Shown here: positions 10,706 to 20,315 of the stretch, one piece after another | Layout: every line of letters starts with the position of its first letter | Position numbering within the stretch: position 1 is the stretch's first letter | Origin: Notospermus geniculatus | Lineage: Eukaryota > Nemertea > Pilidiophora > Heteronemertea > Lineidae | Direction: 5' to 3' | Length of the DNA: 64,000 bases | Assembly (NCBI GenBank): GCA_002633025.1 | Contig: NMRB01000270.1 | Location: forward strand, 102,958 to 166,957 | Program-made: the position numbers and the translations under genes | The notes under the pieces: model-generated | What the model saw: the letters and a program-made list of their open reading frames with translations, nothing else | Databases searched by the model: none | What the model was told of the DNA's origin: nothing

Positions 10706-12377
10706 TCATACCGACTTGAATAGTTTCGCAGTCATCGTACCATTTCCGACCCTTCGTGTCGGCCAAGCGATGATGTGGGAGGCCAAGTCTGTAAAGACAT
10801 GATGCCCTCTTAGCCCCGGAAGCAAATAACAAATCTGGATGCGTAAATTTCCCGAATCCACGACACACTCTGACTTCCGTTTCAAGCTTGCGGAATATGC
10901 ACTCCAGTCAGCTTTTTCCACATTGATAAAAAAGGCATACCTTTTAGGCGGCCGCCAGCGACCCAAACAAAAAACTCCACGGCGAAAGTCTTCTGGAATC
11001 TCAATCAATAATCTTGGTTTGAAATTCTCATACGCGCCCCGCCTTTGTAGTCCCGTTATTTTCAGATACAGCTTGTAGATTTGTTTTTTATCAGGTCTGC
11101 CTTTCTTGATAAAGTGAAAAAGATTGTCTGATTGGTCGCACTGATAGTGCCGATTGAACGTAATGTGGTTGATGTCACGTTGAAACGAGCTTTTTGATAT
11201 GAGAAAACCGTTTTTGTTCTTTGGTGGCACATCCTTGACAAATTCAAGTCGCAGTTCGAAACCATATTCCCTTATTTGGTATAGATGCAATTGGGATTTT
11301 CTTTCGAAAGGTTTTCGGGCGGAGGAGGATCGAGATTTCTTATATCGAATTGATTCCAAGATTACGTTACCTCCGCACACCATGACTCTGAGGTGATAAT
11401 ATTGTCTGAAGTGATCAGTGTATCGCTTTTCAAGTTGCTCATACGGTAGAATCAACTCTCTGACACGCTGGCCTTCAATATCAAACACGAACGACTTAAG
11501 TCTTTGAGACTTGTTCTGGGACATTGAAAACCGTCCTAGTTTTGAACAGATCCCGACCAGTTGGTCTCCGTAATCTCCAGCGATGTACATAAGATATTTA
11601 GCCACACGAAAATTATGTTTTAAAACGAAAGCCCCTCCGTTGAACTTGTAGACGTAGACATTTTTTATTCCCGAGAAGAATTTTTTGGTGTCGGCGACAA
11701 CCACAACAACATGGCGTCTACTGTGATAATAGATGTTGGATTTCCAAACTGGGTGTTTTCCAAGAATTGGGATATCGATACTGGGCCGAATTTCCTTCCA
11801 CATGGTGTAAAGAATATGGAATTTAATACTGGAGAAGGTTTGGGGAGAAGTTTGCCGTATTTTAATACACAAACCGTCAGGAAGCGGTCAGGGAGAGCGT
11901 ATTATTCTGGCGCACGACTGCGCTTAGAGTATAAGACCAACTTTGGAATTTGATTGTGTCAAGGCTACATGAAGGGTAAAACCCGGGGTAAAACCTGATT
12001 AATTAGTTCTCATTCTGATGTTTTGAAATAAGGGATCCGACATTTACCTTCGGTACATGTACCTTGTTCCAAAATCGTGATCGATCCTTTTCATAATCCC
12101 AAAGCCGGGGCAAAAGGATATTTCGACAGCTTAATTTGCAGAGCTGAAACTTCGATTCGTACATATACAGATTACAATCTTTACGACTTGTGCAAAATGC
12201 TCCGCATTTGACCTTCGACTTGACCGACATCTTCTTCAAAAGATGGTCATCGATGTTGCCGTCGATCGAAATCGGTCTGAAGACTGCGAACAGTGAACCG
12301 TCGATGACTGCCATGGTTCTTGTAGCATAAGATAACAGAACTCCAGTGAGACCAATATTTGTAGCAATTCCGACCAT
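10706..12377 (-). CDS. PAN/apple-module secreted protein family, copy B (intact)
   Basis: Two exons, 12377-12048 (110 codons) and 11794-10706 (362 residues plus stop), give 472 residues. The ATG at 12377 is chosen because it begins a short signal peptide (MVGIATNIGLTGVLLS). A cysteine module follows (KCGAFCTSRKDCNLYMY, CKLSC), like a PAN/apple fold. The donor CCGAAG|GTAAAT is phase 0. The acceptor is placed after ATGTGGAAG so that exon 2 starts GAAATTCGG in phase. The intron is 253 bp. Exon 2 has a beta-rich N-terminal part (VVVVVADTKKFF, YIAGDYGDQLVGIC), a variable middle, and a C-terminal half with DWSAYSASLKRKSECVV and IIAWPTRRVGN. I do not recognise the exon 2 domain. Blade-like repeats are possible but unproven. 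Secretion is inferred from the leader and paired cysteines. Confidence 0.68.
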
Positions 12378-12589
12378 CACGAAAAATGAATGATAACCGA
12401 ATTCGCCGTGTGCAAACGTATCATGTTTCATCGGTTTCTCTTCCATCCGCCTACGGAGTTGGTGTCCGTGTTCTGTAAGTCACTAGATAGGTTGCGCAGC
12501 TTTCCGTCTCCGACTCCAGCTTCAACTACCAGAATGAATTGCAGTCCGCTGTATCCTTGATAAAAACGATTTGATAGACGTTTGCAAAT

Positions 12590-13525
12590 CGTAAATCTAG
12601 GTTTTTGAGCTAAAATGGGGGTTACAACCATCATTTTGTCAAAAACTAGGATTTTGAAGCTACATGTAAAATGGTAGATGCGATACAAACTCATAGATTT
12701 TGTTATAAAATAGGGGTTATAACTTATTTTGATAAAATCTATGATTTTGAAGACAAAATGGTAGTTCGGAGAACAAAATCTATGTTTTTGTCAAGGCTGG
12801 TGATATTTACCCGGCAGCCGGGTACGCAGTGGTGAAAAAACGTCTTGTTTGCCCGGCCGCCGGCTACGCACTGAGGAAAATATGTCTTACTTGCCCGGCT
12901 GCCGTTTACGCAATCAGGAAATCCGTCTTGCTTACCCGGCTGCCGGTCACGGAGTGACAACTTTTGTCGTTATTTTAACGTCAATTGCCGGGTAAAGAAC
13001 GCATAAAATTTTCCTTCGGTAACCGGCTGCGGGTCAATATAAACATGGAACGTAAAACTGGCGCATGTGGCTTGCCGGGTGTAAAAGTAATAATATTCCT
13101 TATCACGGCATTAGTTACTTATTGGTTAGACACATTCTGGCTGACTTTGGGAATCTGAAGGAAGTGTTCCTCGAAAACGGATTTTCGGCAAATAAAAATG
13201 ACCCGATACTACTGATTTGAAGTGTCTCATTAGGATCTGCCAATGAAATCTTTGTCCCAGATAAATTGCATCGCCTCTCCGGCCGCCATTTTCCCGCTAA
13301 TGTGAATACAGTCCCATCAAAAACAGAGGAATCCGGCAACCGTCGGTGAAACAGCAGCCGGTTAAACAAAGGAGTTTTTGTCCACTGCTTGACCGGCAGC
13401 CGGCTGAATACGACCGGCAGCCGGGTAAATAGTCACTTCGTTTTGTCAATGAGTCAAAAACTGTGATTTTGTCGACAAAATATCGGTTTTTAATTCAAAA
13501 TCATAGATTTTATATAAAGTGGACA
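12590..13525. repeat. Repeat-rich segment with a GC-rich tandem array
   Basis: The core (about 12811-12975) is a tandem array of roughly 41-44 base units with the consensus start GCCCGGCTGCCGGTTACGCA, about four copies. Related words recur at 13010-13080 and 13390-13430. The array is bracketed by AT-rich stretches repeating AAAATCTATGATTTTG and variants (12605-12795 and 13440-13515), as in the subterminal repeats of some DNA transposons. An open frame across the array on the minus strand is a by-product of the repeat period. Confidence 0.6.
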
Positions 13526-13529
13526 AACC

Positions 13530-13790
13530 GCTTGCCATACCCCCCCCCCATTTTTGTAAGACCAACAAAAAAATGGGTAAATGAGGGGGTAGCCCTGCAA
13601 TAACTTCGAAAAAAATTAGCAAATAGATGACGAAATCATGACCTCCAGATGCTAGGAAATCGTATCTAAGCGCATCTAGAATTCAAAATGTTCTGGGGGA
13701 GGCCCCCACACCCTTCGTCGTGGCTTCCGACCGCGGCGGTGGTTTCCTGCGGCCGACGGTGACCAGCCCCCCNCACTTGAGCATGTGGAT
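13530..13790. mobile_element. Transposon-derived fragment with C-rich ends
   Basis: A run of C (13540-13550) followed by CATTTTTGTAAGACC starts a segment that continues through ATGCTAGGAAATCGTATC to GTTCTGGGGGAGGCCCCC, with an ambiguous base at 13773. C-rich GGGGGAGG/CCCCC words around AAATCG-type boxes are common in old DNA-transposon relics of marine invertebrates. The family is uncertain and no coding is left. Confidence 0.4.
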
Positions 13791-13896
13791 AGAAATCCAG
13801 CTCCAACCAAGACCCAAATGTAATGTAGACACGTATAATGACGAAATGGAAGCTTTTGGCTGCCAGGAGTACTGGAGCTACGTCCTGGATGATCTA

Positions 13897-14082
13897 AAGC
13901 CCCCCGCACACGGTGCGCATCTTGCTCAGCAAAGTTCCACACGTGGCACTTTGCTCAGCAAGATTCGCACCGTGTGCGGGCAAATTTTGTGCATTTTCCT
14001 GCGTCACGTCACGTCGCGCCCAGTATCTGGCGTGTTTGATATTTTCTGCCACGCGTGGCCAAAGTTGCAACGTGTGCGGGGG
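13897..14082. mobile_element. MITE with CCCGCACACG ends
   Basis: The left end AGCCCCCCGCACACG matches the right end CGTGTGCGGGGGTC as an inverted repeat. An inner stem pairs TTGCTCAGCAAAGT with ACTTTGCTCAGCAA. A hairpin with the same outer GCCGCACAC word and the same TGAGCAAA inner stem is found at 53362-53436, so the two belong to one family. No coding. Confidence 0.6.
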
Positions 14083-14169
14083 TCGTGAGCATTTGTCTCA
14101 GCCACTGCCAACAGACCAGCCAATGGAAAGGTGGGTTGAAGGCACGTGACGTTCCCGCTAAATAAAATG

Positions 14170-14660
14170 GCCGAAATCACGAAATCACGTACGAGAATTT
14201 GTACGTTGAATGAAAATCTACGTCATGTTTGCCACGGAGATCAAACGAAATATTTCACAAAACCAGATGGTTACAGAATAGGTAGGCCTAGGGATGTTTG
14301 CTGCCTGATGAACATCGAATTCGACCAGAAAGGGAACGCAACAGGGGCAAATAGGGCGGTCATCCTGTCGTGTTGGAGCCATATGTAAATGACAAAAGGT
14401 GGTAGGCCTACATGTACTTTGTGATGTTCTTCGTTGAAGCTTGAAGTAAACCATCAAGAGCTGGAGACCTTCCTCAGGCCTATCTGAGGGAGTCCTCGTC
14501 ACCTTTCGTCGACGTCATGGAATCTATTGACTCGTTTGAATGGCGAGGGACCTCGACACACATCGAGATGCCTTGTTCAGATCCTCTGTCTTGCACCACC
14601 ACCGTTTGTCTAGTCTACACCATAGTTTGCTTCAACAAAGTAGGGGACAAAATTTTTCTA
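14170..14660. repeat. Co-duplicated upstream block, copy B
   Basis: It matches 9690-10400 and 18820-19950 over the same landmarks (GAGATCAAACGAAA, ATCGAATTCGACCAGAAAGG, GAGCTGGAGACCTTCCTCAGG). The plus-strand frame that is open in copy A meets a stop here (CCTATCTGAGG), which argues against conserved coding. It lies 1.8-2.3 kb upstream of the copy B start. Confidence 0.65.
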
Positions 14661-14744
14661 CGAAAACCCTCTCAGCTACTGCATTAATGTGTGCGCTGTA
14701 TTGTAGCTGCCCTTGGTTTCTACAGAAAGGTTTCTGGATTAGGC

Positions 14745-14826
14745 TGGGTAATAATGTGAAGTGCCTTGACACTTAAATGTAAAAGGCACTATAAGCCCAC
14801 ACATTATTATTATTTATTATTATTAG
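14745..14826 (+). repeat. Retroposon-like tail with an ATT microsatellite
   Basis: The sequence AAAGGCACTATAAGCCC followed by an ATTATTATT run is the pattern left by the 3' ends of some SINEs or LINEs that end in a short tandem repeat. The 5' part of the element is not recognisable. Confidence 0.35.
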
Positions 14827-14969
14827 TCATCGCCCAACGGTAAAATATAGTCGTACATACATACATTATATTTCAGGATTGAATGAACAGTTTTTACAAT
14901 ACATGTATTATGAAACCAACAATCAATGTCACCAGTGAATAGGGAATGTGCACTGTGTCTCTCCATATT

Positions 14970-15056
14970 TAGTGTAAAATTTCCCTTACCTTTTGTTTGG
15001 AACAATAGTTTAAGGGAAATTTTACACTTAAGATGTTTTATGCATACGGCCCCTGG
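14970..15056. repeat. Foldback half-copy, GGCC-terminal type
   Basis: The stem TAGTGTAAAATTTCCC pairs with GGGAAATTTTACACTTA, and the right end reads TTATGCATACGGCCCC. It is the inverted relative of the element at 4662-4753 and lacks the left terminal word, so it appears truncated. Confidence 0.55.
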
Positions 15057-15131
15057 ATCCATGTTCATAAACATACTTAGGTCAAAGTGTGATACTTATG
15101 TTTTGTGTTGAACAAAAGATAAGTGTCAGAC

Positions 15132-15220
15132 GGTCGTATTCATAAAGCGGTTCTATCGTTAGAACCGTCTTAGGCCGGCCTAAGACGGTTCTAACGATAG
15201 AACTGCTTTATAAATACGAC
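15132..15220. repeat. Near-perfect palindrome, GTATTCATAAA-terminal type
   Basis: The arm GTCGTATTCATAAAGCGG continues through GTTCTATCGTTAGAACC to a GGCCGGCC centre at about 15173-15180, then repeats in reverse complement with very few mismatches. The stem is unrelated to those of the neighbouring foldbacks although the terminal word is the same. Confidence 0.75.
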
Positions 15221-15228
15221 GGGTCCAA

Positions 15229-15347
15229 GGCCCATATTCATAAAACCTTCCTAGCTTAATTCGTTGCTAGTTGTGTACATTGGCCTGTACAAACTAGGCA
15301 CTTTAGCAGGCAATATAAAGCCTGGCAAGGTTTTATGAATATGGGCC
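15229..15347. repeat. Foldback with 20-base perfect ends, GGCCCATATTCATAAA type
   Basis: The left end GGCCCATATTCATAAAACC and the right end GGTTTTATGAATATGGGCC are exact reverse complements. The interior (about 80 bases) is only partly self-complementary (GCTAGTTGTG, CAAACTAGGC). It follows the previous palindrome after a few bases. Confidence 0.75.
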
Positions 15348-15941
15348 CAGATTGCTTTACGACCCAACATCAGCGATCGCATGAGGGAAGATTGTCGCCG
15401 CGAGAATGACCGGTCATAAATTCCTCGCGCCCCAATCACTCTCATGTTATTCCTTGTACAACCAAGAGTTGTTCACGTTAAAGACGTTTTATAACAACGC
15501 TTAAAATTTGGCAGAACTAATTCATTGGTACACGTTACTCTCTGAACAGTCACGTGGGTTTGATCTGGCATCACGTGACAACTTCAGCTCAAACAAGATG
15601 GCGGATGCCTCTGATAGCTTACTTTCTCCATACCTTAATTACGATGTCAACCTTCTCGGAACGTAACACATTACATTATTTACCCCCGTTACATCTCTTT
15701 TACCAAGTTTACAATCAACAAACGTTGAAGTGATGCTTGGCCAGTCAGAGACGGGTAACACTGACGATATTCTTGCAACAAAGTTCGTAGTGCGGTCCAT
15801 TGAAATATCATCAGGACAATAGAAACGAGACATACGAGCTATTGGTCACGGACATTTTGGACAGAACTCGCTTTATTGTCACTGCTTGGTTTGAATGAAG
15901 GAGGCCAAGCAGGTCACCGACTTCTGAAAGCGAGTGATTCC

Positions 15942-17936
15942 TCATTCCAGTTTGAATAGTTTCGCAGTCATCGTACCATTTCCGACCCTTCGTGTCGGCC
16001 AAGCGATGATGCGGTAGGCCGAGTCTATGAAGACGTAAAACCCTTTTAACCTCTGAAGCAAATGGCAAATCCGGCTGCGTAACTTTCCCGAATCCATGAC
16101 ACACTCTGACTTCCGTTTCAAGCTTGCGGAGTATGCACTCCAGTCGGGTTTTTCCACATTGATGAAGGCATACCTTTTAGGCGGCCGCCAGCGACCCAAA
16201 CAAAAAACTCCACGGCGAAACTCTTCTGGAATCGTAATCAATAACCTTGGTTTGAAATTCTCATACGCGCCCCGCCTTTGTAATCCCGTTATTTTCAAAT
16301 ACAGCTTGTAGATTTGTTTTTTATCAGGTTTGCCTGTCTTGATATAAAAGTGAAAAAGATTGTCTGATTTGTCGCACTGATAGTGCCAATTGAAGGTTAT
16401 TTGTTTGAGGTCACGTTGAAACGAGCTTTCTGATATGAGAAAACCCTTTTTGTTCTCTGGTGGCACATCCTTGACAAATTCAAGTCGCAGTTCGAAACCA
16501 TATTCCCTTATTTGGTATAGATGCAATTGGGATTTTCTTTCGAAAGGTTTTCGGGCGGAGGAGGATCGAGATTTCGTATATCGGACTGATTCCAAGAATG
16601 CATTACCTCCGCAAATCATGACTCTGAGGTAACAATATTTTATCTATAGATGACAGTGTATCGCTTTTCAAGTTGCTCATACGGTAGAATCAACTTTCTC
16701 ACACGCTGGCCTTCAATATCAAACACGAAGGACTGCAGTCTTTGGGATTTCTTTTGGGACATTGAAAACCGTCCTAGTTTTGAACAGATCCCGACCAATT
16801 GGTCTCCGTAATCTCCAGCGATGTACATAAGATATTTAGACACATGAAAATTATGTTTTAAAACGAAAGCCCCTCCGTTGAACTTGTAGACGTAGACATT
16901 TTTTATTCCCGAGAAGAATTTTTTGGTGTCGGCGACAACCACAACAACATGGCGTCTCCTGTGATAATAGATGTTGGATTTCCAAACTGGATGTTTTCCA
17001 AGAATTGGGATATCGATACTGGGCCGAATGTCCCTCTACATGATGTAAAGAAGATGGAATTTAATACTGGAGAAGGTTTGGGGAGAAGTTTGCCGTATTT
17101 TAATACACTATTCTACGTGCCGACAAACTATGAGATATCGGGGTAAGGGAACATCGGGGTAAGGGGTGGTCGACTTCGCTTGAAGTCAAAAGGGTTCAAA
17201 ACTACTAAAAGCTACATAGGGAGATCAACCAGTACCACTGCATGCAGTTGCCCCGGCACCATTTTGCTTCGTGCAGATGTAAACAGACGAGGCTTCCAAG
17301 TCGCCGTCGTAAAAGTCTTTCAACCTGGTGACTTCTTCAAAGGATTCCTTGTGTGTCGTGCTCAGTAACTGCAAAGAACGTTCCAATCCACAGGTTACCA
17401 TTCGACTATGACGGAACATTAAATGCAGCTAATGTACTGAGATGGTTATGGAATTAGCGGTGTTCGTCGGAAGTACTTGTGTGTAGGCCTACATCGTTTT
17501 GATGAACGCCAGCATTTGCAATCGTGTCAAGAACCTGATTAAGTACTAGCTAGCACGTACTAATGTTTTAAACTATGGAGTCGACATTTACCTTCGGTAC
17601 ATGTACCTTGTTCCAAAATCGTGATCGATCCTTTTCATAATCCCAAAGACGGGGCAAAAGGATATTTCGACAGCTTAATTTGCAGAGCTGAAACTTCGAT
17701 TCGTAGATATACAGATTACAATCTTTACGACTTGTGCAAAATGCTCCACATTCGACCTTCGACTTGACCGACATCTTCTTCAAAAGATGATCATCGATGT
17801 TGCCGTCGATCGAAATGGGTCTGAAGACTGCGGACAGTGAACCGTCGATGACTGCCATGGTTCTTGTAGCATAAGATAACAGAACTCCAAGGAGTCTAAG
17901 ATTTCCAGCGATTCCTAAAGAAACACTTCCGATCAT
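15942..17936 (-). pseudogene. PAN/apple-module family, copy C (broken)
   Basis: Exon 1 (17936-17592, 115 codons) is intact: signal peptide MIGSVSLGIAGNLRLLG, PAN-like cysteines (ECGAFCTSRKDCNLYIY), and a phase-0 donor GAAG|GTAAAT. Exon 2 (17032-15942) is damaged. Where copies A and B have the exon 2 acceptor TGTGGAAG, this copy reads TGTAGAGG, so the AG is shifted by one base and joining there would break the frame. Near 16620-16660 an indel of net two bases and an in-frame TAA interrupt the protein after RYTVIYR. The rest of the frame (16619-15942) stays open and is very similar to copy B in the middle. The C-terminal section differs from both other copies. This is most simply a recent pseudogene. 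A truncated secreted product from exon 1 plus part of exon 2 is possible. Confidence 0.72.
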
Positions 17937-17983
17937 GACGAAAAAAGAACGAAGGCTGGAAGTTCTCGAGACAAGCGCGTCGA

Positions 17984-18385
17984 GAGGATGCGCAACTTTC
18001 CGACTCCGACTTCAACTACGAGAATGAATTACAGTCCGCTATGGACATCCTTGATAAAAACGATTTGATAGACGTTTGCAAATCGTAAAATGCCATAACT
18101 CTGCGGCAGAATTATTTTGACTCGTAACCGGAAGTGCGCATAAATCGCAAATATCGTAGTCGTCAAAGTCGTGTCTCAAAGTCGTAACGACTAGGACTAC
18201 GACTTCAATATTCATTATTTATCCGCACTTCCGATTGATAATGCCAAATTTTTCTGCCTTCAATTTATGGTGTTTGACGAATTGAAAACTTCTATCAAAT
18301 CGTTTTTATCAAGGATGTCCATAGCGGACTGCAATTCATTCTCGTAGTTGAAGTCTGAGTCGGAGTCGGAAAGTTGCGCATCCTC
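17984..18385. repeat. Inverted duplication upstream of copy C
   Basis: The left arm (17984-18075: GAGGATGCGCAACTTTCCGA, GAATGAATTACAGTCCGC, TTGATAAAAACGATTTGATAG) is repeated in reverse complement at about 18292-18385. The left arm is homologous to the copy B upstream flank at 12490-12590. The sequence after the right arm (18388-18446) matches the copy B flank at 12425-12483 in direct orientation, so a promoter-proximal segment was duplicated in inverted form here. Confidence 0.7.
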
Positions 18386-18819
18386 TGTATTCAACGGCGT
18401 CTCTTCCATCAGCCTACGGAATTGGTGTCCGTGTTTTGTCAGTCACATACCCGACTGTCTATTTGAAAGGGTTCCACCACAAGATATAGGCCTATCCCAG
18501 TTTGTTCGTTCACAGTTCACTCTTGTTGTGAAGCTGATTTCTCGAAAACCCTCAACTTGGATAGAAATCCAGCTCCAACCAAGAGCTCAAATGTGAAGTA
18601 AGTAGACATGGTCTATGACGGAAAAAATTTAAAAAACTACATATAGACTTATTCGAAAAATGATAGCTTTTGTAGCCATGAGGCCTACAAGCTTTGAGTC
18701 TACGTCTTCGACTTTTCAACCTGTTTGCATGATCTTTTGTCGATTGTGCAACTCAACTTACCATTCATGTCATGAGACTGGAAATTACCATTCTATGTTC
18801 AGGCCAAAAGAGAAAACGA

Positions 18820-19950
18820 CTGGCGACTTCATTCTTCGAGTGAGCCCAAGAACCACTTTGCGGTTGCAATACGAAAACATGCAAGAGAACTTGTATGTTC
18901 AATGAAAACCATGGCGTACGTCGTGTTGGCTACGGAGATCAAACGAAACCAAATGTTTACAGAATAGGTGCGGATGTTTCCTGCCTGAAGATCGAATTCG
19001 ACCAGAAAGGGACGACAACAGGGGCAAATAAGGCTGTCATCTAGTCGTGTTGAAGCCATGGGATGTGATTGACATGAAGCGATTTTTGAACGCGACTATT
19101 GTTCTTCGACGAAGCTCGATGGAAACCATCAAGGGCTGGAGACCATCCTCAGTTGCCTTTCGTCGACGATGTGGGTTATACTGACTCCTAAGAGGTAACT
19201 CAACACAGCGTGAAGATACACTGTTAGAAATTATTAAATTTACAGTAGTAATTCTACAGTAATTTTACAGAAATTCCGTGCAGCAGAGTCCCCAGCACTT
19301 TCTGTAAATTTACATAATTTTTTTATGGTATGATTCATGTTTTCCTGTATTGGTTGGACTCCATTGGACATCCAATAATGATGCCTTCTGAGGGCAGTAT
19401 GAAAATATAATTTGGTCAGCCTCCAGTCAAATCTCTGTTGACATTTATTTAAGTTTGTAATTTTACAGATCAGGTCTGTAATTTTACAGAACCGTCCTGG
19501 GGACTCTGCTGCACAGATTTTCTGTAAAATCTTCTGTTATTTCTAACAGTGTACCCTCGCGTATCCCGAATCCTCTCAATCCACAAAAGCTGTGAGGATT
19601 TACCTTATACATGTAATAGAACCCCTGAGACAAGTACCGATGGTTTCACTATTCTTGAGTGAAACTTGACTCTGTTTTCTGGACTCAGAAATATTCTGAC
19701 TCGAGTGATCGCCATCGGGGGTAGGCTATTCGCGAGAACTGTGTTGCCAGTTCATTCGGATCCATTTTAATCACATCTTGCTTCGACGCCGTTTGTCAGG
19801 TTTATACCAAAGTTCGCTTCAACAAAGAGTTGTTGCTGCAGGCTAAAATCTATACCAACAATGGCTTCGGAAAATAAAAGGCGATTTGAAACAAAAGTAA
19901 AAACTGATTCATCGCACAATGGAAAAATACTAATCATAATCATATTCATT
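18820..19950. repeat. Co-duplicated upstream block, copy C, split by a MITE
   Basis: Segments 18820-19218 and about 19745-19950 match the blocks at 9690-10400 and 14170-14660 (GAGATCAAACGAA, ATCGAATTCGACCAGAAAGG, GGCTGGAGACC, ACAAAGAGTTGTTGCTGCAG). The element at 19219-19551 and some unrelated sequence separate them. The first landmark region lacks about 11 bases compared with copy A. Confidence 0.62.
19219..19551. mobile_element. MITE with CACTGTTAGAAAT ends
   Basis: The left end CACTGTTAGAAAT and the right end ATTTCTAACAGTG are inverted repeats, flanked by TA on both sides (19217-19218 and 19552-19553). Subterminal repeats of TTTTACAG and an inner pair GCAGCAGAGTCCCCAG / CTGGGGACTCTGCTGC strengthen the fold. 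It is 333 bp with no open frame. TA duplication with CACTG ends fits an ISL2EU/Harbinger-like or related DNA transposon. Confidence 0.8.
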
Positions 19951-20315
19951 TAATTCATGAGACCAAAAATAGATAAGCGAGCGATTTAAGGCTGAATAGA
20001 AGAAACAATGAATATGTGCATGTCAATTGAAAACCCGCAAAAAATATCACCAGTGTAATAGTGAATGTGCACAGCACAGCAAGATTTTTGCAATCATGTG
20101 GGTTGCGAGTTCTTACGACAGCAGGTATGTTTGGGGGTCCTCTGAAAACGAACACACATTTTTCAAAAAAGGTCGCTCCAGAGATGCTTTATACACAATT
20201 ATCCACTGCGAAGTAAGGGCTGAATGATCACCTCTACTAGTCCTACCAACGGGACGGAACACCAGTGTGACATGAATCACATTCACATGCGATCATTGCT
20301 CGACTTTCTCTCACT

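Noticed and set aside
12739-12960. 73-codon minus-strand frame across the GC-rich tandem array
   Set aside because: The open frame follows from a repeat unit whose length is often a multiple of three. The peptide merely repeats itself.
12811-12975. CRISPR-like array
   Set aside because: Adjacent tandem units without unique spacers in a eukaryotic genome; an ordinary minisatellite.
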